NCBI RefSeq assembly: GCF_015693305.1
Contig: NZ_CP065139.1
Coordinates: forward strand, 186,001 to 250,000
DNA length: 64,000 nt
DNA from: Sphingobium sp. Cam5-1
GTDB taxonomy: Bacteria > Pseudomonadota > Alphaproteobacteria > Sphingomonadales > Sphingomonadaceae
Direction of reading: 5' to 3'
Position 1 is the stretch's first letter; every line of letters starts with the position of its first letter. Under the pieces are notes generated by a model. It was given only the letters and a program-made list of their open reading frames with translations, searched no databases and was not told where the DNA came from. The position numbers and the translations under genes were made by a program. This document shows positions 8,328 to 17,301 of the stretch, piece by piece.

Positions 8328-9512
8328 TCAATCAGCTTCTGCCAAAGCTCCCAGCTCGGCAAGCTTCTCCTGTGCCTGCACTTCCCAGACATCAAGCGCA
8401 TGCCGGGTGTCGGTTTGATATTCGAACAGGTTTCTCATCTCTGGCTTTACCTGCGCGCGATCGATGAAATATTGTTCGTACCAACGGCGCAGTTGATAGA
8501 CCGGGCCGTCCGTGTCGCACAGCAACGGATTGTCGATCCTGGTCTTGGTTTCCCAGATGTGAACGTCCTGCAAAGTATTTTGCCGATTGAATTCGGCAAC
8601 ACGCAGCTGTCGCTCCGCATTTTGTTCGGGCGTAAGACCTGGCTTATGTCGAGTGGTAATCAACATGTGAAGTGTGAACGAATTGGGCGTCTTGGGAACC
8701 TGCGCGAGAACGATATACGTATCCGCGAATTCCCCGTCGAAACATGATGCCAGCCGGGATTGCAGCAGGCACGGGCCGGTATACAATGTCTCACCACGCA
8801 GGCTGCCGTAGGGAACGCGCTCAAGAGGATAGCCCGGCTGCATCTTGTCATAGTCGTCAGTGAAGGATTCGGCCGTGACCCCGACCTCCATGAACTGCCA
8901 CGCCACATGTCCTTCGAAACGATTGCCGAAGAATGTCGGAGCTACGGCTACGCCCTGACCATGGACATAGAAGAAGTGTGCGACATCGACCATGTTGTCG
9001 ACCAGCTCACGACCGCTGATCCCGACCTCGTGAACGCTATGGCTCCAGGGAGAAAAGTCCGTCGCGAAATTCGGAATCCGGGGCAGAACCATGTCCTCAT
9101 CCGGCGGCCCACCCTCCGAATCGTACCAGACGAACAGCAGGTCATCGACCTCCTGCGTCTGCCAACTGCGGGTCCGCGCGCGGGCAGGCATTCGCTTGGC
9201 ATAAGGGACCGCCGTGCAACGACCGTCCGCGCCCCAGCGCCAATCGTGGAATGGGCAGGCGACGGAATCGCCCTTGACCGTGCCTTCCGACAGGTCAGCG
9301 CCCATATGTGGGCAAAAGCCGTTCAGAACCGAGAGGGTGCCGCTTTCCGACTGAAATACCACCAATTTTGTGCCGAAGGCTTCGACACCATGGGGTTTGC
9401 CATCCTTGAAATCGCTTGCGACGCCGATGCAGACCCAGCCGCGTGGAAGTCGATCGGGCAGGTCGGCGACGATAACGGCGACTTCGTCTGACTCTGAGCC
9501 CTCCTTACGCAT
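8328..9512 (-). CDS. kshA: KshA-like Rieske 3-ketosteroid 9alpha-hydroxylase oxygenase
   Basis: A 394-residue Rieske non-haem iron oxygenase. With the start at 9512 the Rieske ligands are Cys67 and His69 (FCPHMG) and Cys86 and His89 (ACPFHDWRW), and the mononuclear-iron histidines are His179 and His184 in NMVDVAHFFYVH. The wording around these sites (SEGTVKGD, VPYAKRMPARARTRSW) is that of KshA, the oxygenase of 3-ketosteroid 9alpha-hydroxylase, which opens ring B. TTG at 9527 was rejected because ATG 9512 follows GGAGAG. It is the first gene of a nine-gene operon. The reductase is probably the KshB-like protein at 23836-24912. The exact substrate could be another polycyclic ketone. Confidence 0.85.
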   Translation of the reverse strand: MRKEGSESDEVAVIVADLPDRLPRGWVCIGVASDFKDGKPHGVEAFGTKLVVFQSESGTLSVLNGFCPHMGADLSEGTVKGDSVACPFHDWRWGADGRCTAVPYAKRMPARARTRSWQTQEVDDLLFVWYDSEGGPPDEDMVLPRIPNFATDFSPWSHSVHEVGISGRELVDNMVDVAHFFYVHGQGVAVAPTFFGNRFEGHVAWQFMEVGVTAESFTDDYDKMQPGYPLERVPYGSLRGETLYTGPCLLQSRLASCFDGEFADTYIVLAQVPKTPNSFTLHMLITTRHKPGLTPEQNAERQLRVAEFNRQNTLQDVHIWETKTRIDNPLLCDTDGPVYQLRRWYEQYFIDRAQVKPEMRNLFEYQTDTRHALDVWEVQAQEKLAELGALAEAD

Positions 9513-9712
9513 ATATATTCTCTCCAAATTTCTTGTCCGAAACTTTAGCCGGGCGGAAAAATGCCGCTTCGTCCGAAGAGACTAGGCCAGATTCACAAAT
9601 CGGATGTAGCATCGCTGAAACAGAGCATCCTGGGTCGCGATGGCAATTGAATCCACCGCGATCCCCGCCAATTCGCGCGAGCGAAGCTCATCTGTAAGAA
9701 GGAACGCCATTC
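9513..9712. promoter_or_regulatory. Divergent intergenic region kshA-like operon / NmrA-like operon
   Basis: A 200-bp non-coding space between outward-facing ribosome sites (GGAGAG for the kshA-like gene, AAGGAA for the NmrA-like gene). It must hold the promoters of both operons. I could not pick confident -35/-10 pairs or a clear palindrome. Confidence 0.5.
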
Positions 9713-10603
9713 ATGGTAGCAACGGTTTTGGTCCTCGGTGCGTCTGGACGGGTAGGGTCGCATGTCGTCAAAGAGCTTGGCGCGCATCACGAAGGCATCA
9801 CGGTGCGCCTCGCGACAAGCCGGGCCGCAGTCGCAGAGCAGTGGCGTGCAGAAGGGCGCGAAGCGGTTGTACTCGACCTCGATCGCCCAGAGGGTTTCGC
9901 CGAGGCTTTACAAGGCGTCGATCGCGTTTTCCTGCTGACCGGCTATTCCTCAGCCATGCTCTATCAGAGCAAGAAATTCGTCGATGCGGCTGTCGATGCG
10001 GGCGTCAGCCATATTGTCCATCTGGGCGTTTTCAGCTCACCCCAGGATATGATCCCGCATTTCAATTGGCATATCCTAATCGAAACCTACATCGAGGCGA
10101 GCGGGATCGCTTGGACCCATATTCACCCCAATGTCATCAGCGATTCGATGTTGGTAAGCACTCCTCCCATTAACGAGACCGGTTCGTTCCCCGTCTTCTG
10201 GCGCGACGTACCGCAAGGATGGGTGTTTGCTTCCGATATCGGCGCGGTAGCTGCCGCGGTGCTGCGGGAAGGCCCGGCAAAGCATGGGGGCGCGAACTAT
10301 TGGCTGAGCACCGAGGTCCTTACGGGACCGGAGGTCGCGGACATTCTCAGCGAAGCGTCCGGCATTGAGATCAAATGTCTCATGCTGGGGCCTGAGGCGA
10401 TGCAAGCCGTGGCGGACAAGCTTCCGACGATTCCGGAGCGCGCTTATATGGAAAGCGCGGTCACCTATATGGAACTGGCGGCCGCTGGCGCGCTGCAGTT
10501 CCAGACCGTCGTCCGTGACGACGTCAAGACAGTTCTGGGCCGTCCCGGCCTGACGATGGCACAATGGGCGAAAGAGAATCTTGTCACCGGAACCTGCAAA
10601 TAA
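9713..10603 (+). CDS. NmrA-like NAD(P)-binding protein (atypical SDR)
   Basis: A 296-residue protein whose N-terminus carries the Rossmann signature VLGASGRVGSHV followed by a basic stretch (RLATSR), as in NmrA/HSCARG-type atypical SDRs that bind NADP(H). It lacks the YxxxK active site of classical SDRs. Conserved family features include VDRVFLLTGYSS and SHIVHLGVFSS. Members are redox sensors or quinone/isoflavone reductases. It is the first of three plus-strand genes of the Rossmann superfamily, divergent from the kshA-like operon. A role in reducing a pathway ketone or in redox sensing is possible but not shown. Confidence 0.8.
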   Translation: MVATVLVLGASGRVGSHVVKELGAHHEGITVRLATSRAAVAEQWRAEGREAVVLDLDRPEGFAEALQGVDRVFLLTGYSSAMLYQSKKFVDAAVDAGVSHIVHLGVFSSPQDMIPHFNWHILIETYIEASGIAWTHIHPNVISDSMLVSTPPINETGSFPVFWRDVPQGWVFASDIGAVAAAVLREGPAKHGGANYWLSTEVLTGPEVADILSEASGIEIKCLMLGPEAMQAVADKLPTIPERAYMESAVTYMELAAAGALQFQTVVRDDVKTVLGRPGLTMAQWAKENLVTGTCK

Positions 10604-10693
10604 GCGAAAGGGCCGTTGCACCCCGGTGGCATGTAAAAGCTGGATCACAAGCCTTCGGCAGCCCGAGCGTTTCATTATGAGATCACATAGGTC

Positions 10694-11491
10694 ATGATAG
10701 ACAGATTTGAGATGGCATGGCACGGATGCAGGCGTTTGCACGACAAAGCGATTGTCGTTGCAGGTGCGAGCTCAGGGATCGGCAGGGCATCCGCCCTTCG
10801 GCTGGCAGGCGAAGGTGCCCGTCTGGTGGTTGGGTCTCCGGCGCTGGAAGCCGACAAGATCGAGACTTTGGTAGCCGAAATCCAGGCTGCTGGAGGCCAA
10901 GCCGTTGGCGCGTCTTTCGATGCGACCAGCGATGAATCGGCAAAGGCCCTGATCGAGCAGGCGCTGACGGCGTACGGCCGATTGGACGCGGTCCACGCAA
11001 ACTTTGCGGACATGGGCGTCGTCCACAGCGACACTGACGCGATGACGGTCACAGACGAGGTGATCGAGCGAACGCTGGATGTAAACTTCAAGGGCATGTT
11101 GCGAATAACCCGCCATGCAGTGCCCGAACTGCTTAAATATGAAGGGGCGATGATTTACACGTCGTCGATCGGGTCCCTCATCGGCGAGCCTGTTCGGCCC
11201 GTGTACGGCATGTCCAAGGCCGCCCTCAACGCGCTGGTCCGGCATCTGGCCTCCAGATGGGGCAAAGAGGGTCTTCGCGCGAATGCCATCTTGCCTGGTT
11301 TTGTCATAAACCCGGAATTCGCGGATTTTGTCCCGGAAGAATTCAGGATGGAACATCTGAATGCCAACCGTTCCCCGCGCAATGGCGCGCCGGAGGATAT
11401 CGCGGCGATGGTCGCCATGCTTGCTTCTTCGGATGGATCCTGGATCAACGGTCAGACCATCGCAGTAGATGGCGGACAGACGATCAGATGA
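10694..11491 (+). CDS. SDR-family protein with altered NNAG motif (copy 1)
   Basis: A 265-residue short-chain dehydrogenase. The nucleotide loop AGASSGIG and the active-site YGMSK (with upstream TSSIGS) are intact. The normal NNAG motif is replaced by HANFAD. A start at 10712 (MAWHGC) aligns better with the following paralog than the ATG at 10694. It is clearly related to the gene at 11603-12397: both share HANFAD, ASRWGKE and the IAVDGG end. The tandem pair probably arose by duplication and may act on similar hydroxy or keto groups. The substrate is unknown. Confidence 0.85.
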   Translation: MIDRFEMAWHGCRRLHDKAIVVAGASSGIGRASALRLAGEGARLVVGSPALEADKIETLVAEIQAAGGQAVGASFDATSDESAKALIEQALTAYGRLDAVHANFADMGVVHSDTDAMTVTDEVIERTLDVNFKGMLRITRHAVPELLKYEGAMIYTSSIGSLIGEPVRPVYGMSKAALNALVRHLASRWGKEGLRANAILPGFVINPEFADFVPEEFRMEHLNANRSPRNGAPEDIAAMVAMLASSDGSWINGQTIAVDGGQTIR

Positions 11492-11602
11492 AGGCTTGGG
11501 CCTAATATCGGATAATATGAGGACGTAATAGTTTACTACCTCCTCGACCATTTGTTGTGCCTCAAGGCACAAGTAGCAGGCGCATAAGGAAGGGATACCA
11601 TA

Positions 11603-12397
11603 ATGGCCGGTTCAGCAAAGCGAGACGACTGTCACCGTCTCGTCGGTAAGGTAGCAGTAGTGGCTGGTGCAAGCACTGGCATTGGGCGCGCCACCGCGTT
11701 GCGGTTGGCGAGTGAAGGTGCGAAGGTCGTCGTCGGCTCCCCGGCAGCTGAAATCGAACGGATCGACAGCCTGGTTTCCGAAATCGTCGCGGCTGGTGGC
11801 GATGCGCGAGGTCTGAGCTTTGATGCAGCGGACGATGCTTCTGTCGCCGCACTGGTCGAACTCGCCGTTTCCGCTTTCGGCGGAATCGACGTCTTTCATG
11901 CCAATTTTGCCGACCTACGGCTCCTTTCAGTGGATACCGATGCCACGAGCGTCACTGACGATGTGCTGGACCGGACGCTGGATATCAACCTGAAAGGCAT
12001 GCTGCGGGCGACCCGCCACGCCATCCCGGCTCTGCTTGCGCGTGGCGGCGGGGCGATGATATACACTTCCTCCGTCCAGGCAAGGACTGGCGCTCCGTTC
12101 AATCCTTGCTACCAGATGGCCAAGGGCGGGATTAATGCGCTGGTGCGTCACGTGGCGTCGCGGTGGGGCAAAGAAAGCGTGCGAGCCAACGCCATCATGC
12201 CGGGCATGGTCGTAACCCCTGAAAATCGCGAGACCATGCCACAGGAGTTTCTGGATCAAGCACTGGGTGCAACCCGCTTGCCCCGGCTGGGCAAGCCAGA
12301 GGACATTGCCGGGATGGTAGCGATGCTCGCATCGAGCGATGGCGCATGGATTACCGGTCAGGCAATAGCTGTCGATGGCGGTTTGACCCTTAATTGA
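11603..12397 (+). CDS. SDR-family protein with altered NNAG motif (copy 2)
   Basis: A 264-residue SDR with AGASTGIG for cofactor binding, YTSSVQ for the catalytic serine and YQMAK for the Tyr-Lys pair. As in its neighbour, the NNAG segment reads HANFAD. The start follows AAGGAAGGG. The gene ends just before a strong hairpin, so it closes the three-gene plus-strand operon. The shared, unusual HANFAD suggests that both paralogs belong to one SDR subfamily with an altered central strand, rather than being random decay. Confidence 0.87.
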   Translation: MAGSAKRDDCHRLVGKVAVVAGASTGIGRATALRLASEGAKVVVGSPAAEIERIDSLVSEIVAAGGDARGLSFDAADDASVAALVELAVSAFGGIDVFHANFADLRLLSVDTDATSVTDDVLDRTLDINLKGMLRATRHAIPALLARGGGAMIYTSSVQARTGAPFNPCYQMAKGGINALVRHVASRWGKESVRANAIMPGMVVTPENRETMPQEFLDQALGATRLPRLGKPEDIAGMVAMLASSDGAWITGQAIAVDGGLTLN

Positions 12398-12514
12398 CCC
12401 TGCGTATCACAGCCTAAGAAGGCATGCGCGGGTTTAACCGGCACAGTGGGATTGGAGCGTGCCAGGCAATTCAAGCTGCCAGACCATCAGGCTTTCACAG
12501 ATTCCCATTCGTGC

Positions 12515-12552
12515 TGACGGCGCCTGACCATATCACTGGCCAGGCGCCGTCA
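12515..12552. terminator. Bidirectional terminator hairpin
   Basis: The perfect 12-bp inverted repeat TGACGGCGCCTG / CAGGCGCCGTCA is separated by 14 bases. It lies between the converging SDR operon and the SMP-30 gene and can serve both. There is no long T-run. Confidence 0.7.
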
Positions 12553-12608
12553 TGTTTCACGCTAAGGCCAAACTGTTACGGCCAACCGTAACAGCCGGGC
12601 GACGCAGA

Positions 12609-13508
12609 TTACGGTCTTCCCGCGCCAATGAAGTCGAGCGAAATACGTTCAAGTCGGCCGTGCCCTTCCGAAGCAGCCGCAGAGCCGTGGAATTCGGGAA
12701 CCGTACAGATATAAAGGGATTTCCGATCCGGTCCGCCAAAGGCGCAAGCGAGCGCGCGGCGCCCTTCCCCAACCGGGACTACATGGGTGACCTGCCCCCC
12801 CTCAACCAGACGCACGACCCCCAAGCCCGAAAGATATGCGTTCGGCGTCACAGCAATGGGCATGGCGGCCCAAACAGCGCCTTCATCGTCGAGGCAGATG
12901 CCGTCGGGGATGCCGCCATCAGGCAGGGTGGCGAAAACGCGCCGGTTCGACAGAGCTCCAGTTGCCGAGTCTCTCGTGAAGCAACTGATGCGATTGCCTG
13001 TTGATTCAGCGACATAGAGGGTGGAACCGTCGGGGCTGACCGCAATCCCGTTGGGCGACATCAAGTCGGAAGCAGCAACGGAAACACTGCCTTCAGTGTT
13101 GGCAAAAAGAACATCTGCGGGATCGGGCATCTTGTCCATATGCGCGCCCCAGGGATCGTAACCAGGCTGGCCGACATAGGCATTGTTGTCGATGACGATC
13201 ATGTCGTTGAGGACATAGGGGCAAAGACCGCTCAGATCGGCAAAAACCTCTGCCTTGCCATCTACGATCCGAAGCACTTGCCGTTGCTTCGATGCCGCAG
13301 CAAGCAGGTCTCCATTGTTCAGGAAACCGAGCCCGCCTATGAAATCGGTCGAGCTTTCGTAAAGCAGCTCCGTGCTGTCATCGGCATTCAGACGGTGCAC
13401 GCGTCCGGCGGTGATGTCCGAAAAATAAAGCGCTCCATCATGCCAGCGCGGACATTCCGGCAGTGACAGACCGTCAACAACAATTTCTGGAAGGGGTAAT
13501 GTGATCAT
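12609..13508 (-). CDS. SMP-30/gluconolactonase-family protein
   Basis: A 299-residue six-bladed beta-propeller of the SMP-30/LRE-like family. Recognisable metal-site and blade motifs are PECPRW near residue 18 (metal Glu), YVLNDM, SPNGIAVSPDGSTLYVAES and IPDGICLDDEG. These enzymes hydrolyse lactones with a divalent metal. The ATG at 13508 follows AGAGGA; a TTG one codon upstream is unlikely. Near a Baeyer-Villiger-type monooxygenase and other catabolic genes, hydrolysis of a lactone intermediate is a reasonable inference. Confidence 0.82.
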   Translation of the reverse strand: MITLPLPEIVVDGLSLPECPRWHDGALYFSDITAGRVHRLNADDSTELLYESSTDFIGGLGFLNNGDLLAAASKQRQVLRIVDGKAEVFADLSGLCPYVLNDMIVIDNNAYVGQPGYDPWGAHMDKMPDPADVLFANTEGSVSVAASDLMSPNGIAVSPDGSTLYVAESTGNRISCFTRDSATGALSNRRVFATLPDGGIPDGICLDDEGAVWAAMPIAVTPNAYLSGLGVVRLVEGGQVTHVVPVGEGRRALACAFGGPDRKSLYICTVPEFHGSAAASEGHGRLERISLDFIGAGRP

Positions 13509-13864
13509 CAATCAATCCTCTCATGCCTATTGCACTGATCAAAGCGCAGATCATCTTCTTGTTCGCTCTTCGACGAAACTGGACGGAATATCTTGGTCAA
13601 TCGTGCCGTGGCCGAATGGCCCTGCATGATCACCCATAGCTCCTCAGGAGCTGGGCGGTAAGCAAGAATTTGCACATCCTCATCTTCTAATCAATATAGT
13701 TTGCCTATTCCATCAAGCGCTTCGAGATCAGCTTCGCGCGCGATCATTTGATCTCTTCCGTCCAGTGTCCTTGGACTTGTTAAGCAGCGACAGCGAAATG
13801 CTCGACCACTGCGCGCCGTCTAACTGACGTCTTCAGTCCCGATCGTCCGCCCACACCTTGCCGG
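13509..13864. other. Intergenic region, no gene seen
   Basis: A 356-bp stretch upstream of the SMP-30 gene. No frame has convincing coding character. It contains the palindrome AGCTCCTCAGGAGCT at 13638-13652, 130 bp before the SMP-30 start, which could be an operator. Nothing else stands out. Confidence 0.5.
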
Positions 13865-14386
13865 TCAAGCTTCGAAATCAATGATGTGAATGGGGTCTGT
13901 GCCGTCCCAATTGCGGCTTGCGGCGATACCCTCGGCGATCAGTTGTTTGAGGGCTTCGTTTTCGATGAATTCGAACAGAACGCCCTTCTCCCCTTCTCCC
14001 TCCAGATAAGCGACCCGGTTGCCGGGGCTGTCGGCGCGGAACACCAGTTTCAGGCCGTCCGCCTCGGCGCTGCTGACAACGGCGTCAAGATCGTCAGTAG
14101 TCCAGGCGAGATGGTGCAGCCCGGCGCGGGGCGTTCCGTCGTCGTCCAGGTAGGGGGAGCGGGCTCCATTGGTGACCTGAATCAGCTCGATCTGCGTCTC
14201 GCCCTGATAGCCCAAGCCTACGTCCATCTTCACGACAACATCCTGCCCACGATAGCGGCCCGTAAGTGTGACGTTTCGCAATACCGTCCAAGGGCCGACG
14301 CCCATCGTGCCGATCCATCGTTGAACGCTTGAATCCAGATCCTCGACGACCATGCCGATTTGCGCAATCGATCCATATTTTGCCAC
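13865..14386 (-). CDS. VOC-family (glyoxalase-like) protein
   Basis: A 173-residue single-unit vicinal-oxygen-chelate protein with paired beta-alpha-beta-beta-beta modules. Likely metal-site residues are the His in IAQIGMVV's position replaced by Gln, the paired His in LHHLAW, and Glu in VLFEFIE. The pattern is closest to methylmalonyl-CoA epimerase-like VOC proteins found in catabolic clusters. The start is GTG at 14386 after a strong AGGAGGG; no ATG is nearby. The reaction is not predictable; an isomerase or small dioxygenase-like activity is possible. Confidence 0.78.
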   Translation of the reverse strand: MAKYGSIAQIGMVVEDLDSSVQRWIGTMGVGPWTVLRNVTLTGRYRGQDVVVKMDVGLGYQGETQIELIQVTNGARSPYLDDDGTPRAGLHHLAWTTDDLDAVVSSAEADGLKLVFRADSPGNRVAYLEGEGEKGVLFEFIENEALKQLIAEGIAASRNWDGTDPIHIIDFEA

Positions 14387-14806
14387 CCAACCCTCCTATG
14401 AATATTATGACCTGGTTCGCTCGGCCCCCGGCCGGTACGCCGAGTTGCAGTCGGCGCGAGACAACAGCCCGATGATTGTGCAAGGCCCTTAAGCCGTCAT
14501 GATCGAAGTCGCAGGACGCCGAGAATAACGTACAGACCTTACGCCGATGGTAAATGCGCCGCCTATGGATAGGGCAAGCGCCGTGGCAAGCTGCCCGAAG
14601 GCGAACTCGCCAAGAGCATCTTAAGAGGCTATTGCAGTGATAGCTATGATGAAATGTCGTGTGATACCCGCTATATTGAGGCTGGAGAGCCTCCGCCAAT
14701 GGAGCCATGACATCGGAAGATTGTAGAAATGGCCTTTAGTCGATTGCTGTAAATTAGATTGAAGTTGTAAATTACGATATGGATAATGAGAGGATAATCG
14801 TGGTTC
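14387..14806. other. Divergent intergenic region with possible gene remnant
   Basis: A 420-bp gap between the VOC gene (minus) and the LuxR-type gene (plus). The part at 14710-14800 is AT-rich and suits promoters. On the minus strand, about 14490-14660 reads as a hydrophobic coding-like segment (FGQLATALALSIGGAFTIG) interrupted by one stop and ending in TAA at about 14493, which may be the decayed end of a membrane-protein gene. The remnant reading is weak. Confidence 0.35.
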
Positions 14807-15949
14807 ATGCTTGACGTTGCGCGTTCATCTGAATGTACGGTATCAAAAGAGTGGAATGATCTTCTGCTCACATTCTACAAATCCATCGACAGCTCTCCTT
14901 CCTGGCAGGGTTTTGTCGAGATGCTTACATCAGTATTTGTCAGTGCTAGCGCGATCATGGTGATCCGTCCTTCATCAGAGCATGATCTGGGCTTTCTCGT
15001 ATGCAGCGACCGCGCGGCTGATGCAACCATTCGAAAGTATCAGGAAAGTTGGTATGATCTCGACCCGCTGCGCGTACTTCCCGCAGACAAGGTCATTATC
15101 GGCAGCGAGATCATGGCCGATGAAGAATGGCAGCAATGCGTCTTTTACAAAGATTTTTTCATCTATACTACAGCTATCGGGGTGGACCGTATCCTTGCGG
15201 TCAATATCGTAACTTCGTCCGGTACTTTTTCGCGACTGCGGATTCATCGTGGTCCGGATCAACCGCCTTTTTCCGCGGAGGACAAGGCGAAGCTTTCCTT
15301 CCTCGTCCCGCATCTGAAGCAAGGGCTGCACCTCGCGGCCTTGATCGGCAGGAAGGAGGTCGAACGACAGCTGTTTGAAGAAACGCTCGATCGCCTGCAC
15401 ATCGGGACCATCATTCTGGACGAGACACAGCATATCCTGCGCACGAATGAGGCGGCGCGCGATCTGATGGCGGCGAAGGACGGTCTTCGCAACGTGAACG
15501 GCATGATCGAAGGTTGCTACGCGTCGGACTCGCGCAACATTCGAGATCTTCTCGCGCGAACGGCGAATGACCCGGACATGATGCTGACCCAGTCACTCAG
15601 TCGGCCGGACACCGACCGGAAATTGGGTATCGTCGTTCGCAGCATTCCCCTGATCGCCAGTTCGGAGGGTAAGGTCCGTCCCGCCTGGGCGTTGTTTCTT
15701 CGCGATCCTGATGCGCGAAGCGGGTCGATGATCGATGCGATACAGCAGATGTTCGATTTCACGCGAGCCGAGGCGACATTGGCTGCGGAGCTGGCAAATG
15801 GATTGACGCTGGACGAAGCGGCGGACGCAATGGGCATCAAACGCAACACGGCCCGCGCGCACCTGCGTTCCGTTTTCGTGAAGGCCGGGGTGACCCGACA
15901 GACCGAGCTTGTCCGCATTCTGCTTAACGGTGTTATCGGCCTGTCTTGA
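14807..15949 (+). CDS. LuxR-type HTH transcriptional regulator
   Basis: A 380-residue regulator. The C-terminal 60 residues form a LuxR/GerE helix-turn-helix (FTRAEATLAAELANGLTLDEAA, then NTARAHLRSVFVKAGVTRQTELV). The preceding part, about 190-300, resembles a PAS-like sensor (IGTIILDETQHILRTNEAA). There is no autoinducer-binding signature. It is divergent from the VOC gene and convergent with the MocA-type gene. Such solo LuxR proteins are common next to sphingomonad catabolic operons; a local target is inferred. Confidence 0.85.
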   Translation: MLDVARSSECTVSKEWNDLLLTFYKSIDSSPSWQGFVEMLTSVFVSASAIMVIRPSSEHDLGFLVCSDRAADATIRKYQESWYDLDPLRVLPADKVIIGSEIMADEEWQQCVFYKDFFIYTTAIGVDRILAVNIVTSSGTFSRLRIHRGPDQPPFSAEDKAKLSFLVPHLKQGLHLAALIGRKEVERQLFEETLDRLHIGTIILDETQHILRTNEAARDLMAAKDGLRNVNGMIEGCYASDSRNIRDLLARTANDPDMMLTQSLSRPDTDRKLGIVVRSIPLIASSEGKVRPAWALFLRDPDARSGSMIDAIQQMFDFTRAEATLAAELANGLTLDEAADAMGIKRNTARAHLRSVFVKAGVTRQTELVRILLNGVIGLS

Positions 15950-15980
15950 CCGGCTTCCCGGCGCTGCCCCCCCCCTCTCC

Positions 15981-17075
15981 TTACAACATGACACGGGTGC
16001 CGCTGACAGCCGATTGGCGAATGGCATCCAGCATGCGGTGCCGAGTGACGGCAGCGCCAAAACCATGCTGAAATGGCTTGCCTTCCGCGATCGCGGCTTC
16101 GAAGAGGGCATACATGTTCGCCACATTGGCGGCATCGCCGCTCGGGCGTTCCGGTGCTGCGATGCACTCTGGAGCGATATCCACCGGTTCAGTCCGGCCT
16201 TTGGCGAAACGGGAAAGGGAAAGGCCAGCGGAGGGCACGACATTACGGCTTGCCGATGAAAGAAGAAGACATCCTTCAGTGCCCTGGATTTCGATCCGTG
16301 TCCCCGTCCCCGCCCCCGGCGCTCCCATGATATGAGCCGACAAAGTGACGCCGGTCGCCAATGTGCCCTGTACGACCATCTGGTCGGCGGAAGTGCGCGT
16401 CACCACCTCTCCAGTGTCGAACACGCGCGCCTGAGGGACATGCGTCGCCAAGGTAGCCGACAGTTCCTTGAATTCGCCAAGCATATAGCAGAGCGCGTCC
16501 AGACAATGACCGCCCGAAAGTTCGAGTTGAGAGAGGCCGGACTGGGCGTCCTGCATCAGCATATGTTGGGAGGGAACAGTCACAGGCCATGCCGAAGAAT
16601 AATTCAGCGCGACGGCATGAATCGCCCCTATGGCGCCCTCGTCGATCAAGCGCTTGGCCATGCGCACGGCAGGGTCGGCACGGCCCTGAAGTCCAACGGC
16701 CGTGTTCCCGTCACTGCGTTCGGCCGCTTCCAGCGCTGATTGCGCCTCTGCCGTTGTCACTGTGAGCGGCCATTCGCAATAGATATGTTTGCGTGCTGCT
16801 ATGGCTGCTTCGATGACCTTCGCATGGAATGGCACACGCACGCAGACCGCAACGACGTCAATGCCTGGGTCTTCTGCAAGTTGAGCGGAATTTTCGAAGG
16901 CTCGCGGAATCCCCAGAGCCTCTGCGGCGCGCTGAGCGGTTTCAAGCCGAGTGGTCGCAACGCCGGCGACCTCGAAACCCGGCAGGCTGCGAAGTGCGGG
17001 AATATGCGCGCGGGAGCCCCAGCTGCCGTCAGCGCTCGCCCCGACGATCCCGACCCGAAGTTTCAACTTCCACAC
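15981..17075 (-). CDS. Gfo/Idh/MocA-family oxidoreductase
   Basis: About 364 residues with an N-terminal NAD(P)-binding fold (VGIVGASADGSWGSRAHIPAL) and the motif CEWPL in place of the usual EKP, as in Gal80-like and galactose-1-dehydrogenase-like members. The C-terminal half is the substrate-binding beta-sheet domain. The first in-frame start is GTG at 17075; a TTG at 17066, with AGAGG at 8 bases, is a plausible alternative. It faces the IclR gene across a shared promoter. The substrate, probably a hydroxy compound or sugar-like polyol, is unknown. Confidence 0.83.
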   Translation of the reverse strand: MWKLKLRVGIVGASADGSWGSRAHIPALRSLPGFEVAGVATTRLETAQRAAEALGIPRAFENSAQLAEDPGIDVVAVCVRVPFHAKVIEAAIAARKHIYCEWPLTVTTAEAQSALEAAERSDGNTAVGLQGRADPAVRMAKRLIDEGAIGAIHAVALNYSSAWPVTVPSQHMLMQDAQSGLSQLELSGGHCLDALCYMLGEFKELSATLATHVPQARVFDTGEVVTRTSADQMVVQGTLATGVTLSAHIMGAPGAGTGTRIEIQGTEGCLLLSSASRNVVPSAGLSLSRFAKGRTEPVDIAPECIAAPERPSGDAANVANMYALFEAAIAEGKPFQHGFGAAVTRHRMLDAIRQSAVSGTRVML

Positions 17076-17094
17076 CTCTTAATGATATATTGCG

Positions 17095-17109
17095 TTATGT
17101 TCAGCATAA
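17095..17109. promoter_or_regulatory. Candidate operator between MocA-type and IclR genes
   Basis: The inverted repeat TTATG-TTCAG-CATAA lies 20 bp upstream of the MocA-type start and within the 226-bp region shared with the divergent IclR gene. Position and symmetry suit a binding site for that regulator. No footprint evidence exists here. Confidence 0.4.
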
Positions 17110-17301
17110 TCGACCGAGTGCGAGCCTGCAATGTCGTTCTTATCCCCCGCCCCGATCGTCAAGGCGCGTAAAGGCTGGTCAGGACGAGGGATTCCCGCTC
17201 AAACTTTTGCTTTCGCATCGTTTAAAAGACAAACGGGTATCCCAAATTGGCGGGGATATTCTAAAAGGCCAATCACAGGCTGGCCAAGTGAGGAATGGAT
17301 C

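Noticed and set aside
9504..9515. TACGCATAT string at the start of the kshA-like gene as an operator
   Set aside because: It lacks the second arm and overlaps the start codon; most likely chance.
14094..14708. 204-codon minus-strand frame overlapping the VOC gene
   Set aside because: Out of frame with the VOC protein and without recognisable features; the VOC frame has a GTG start with a strong ribosome site.
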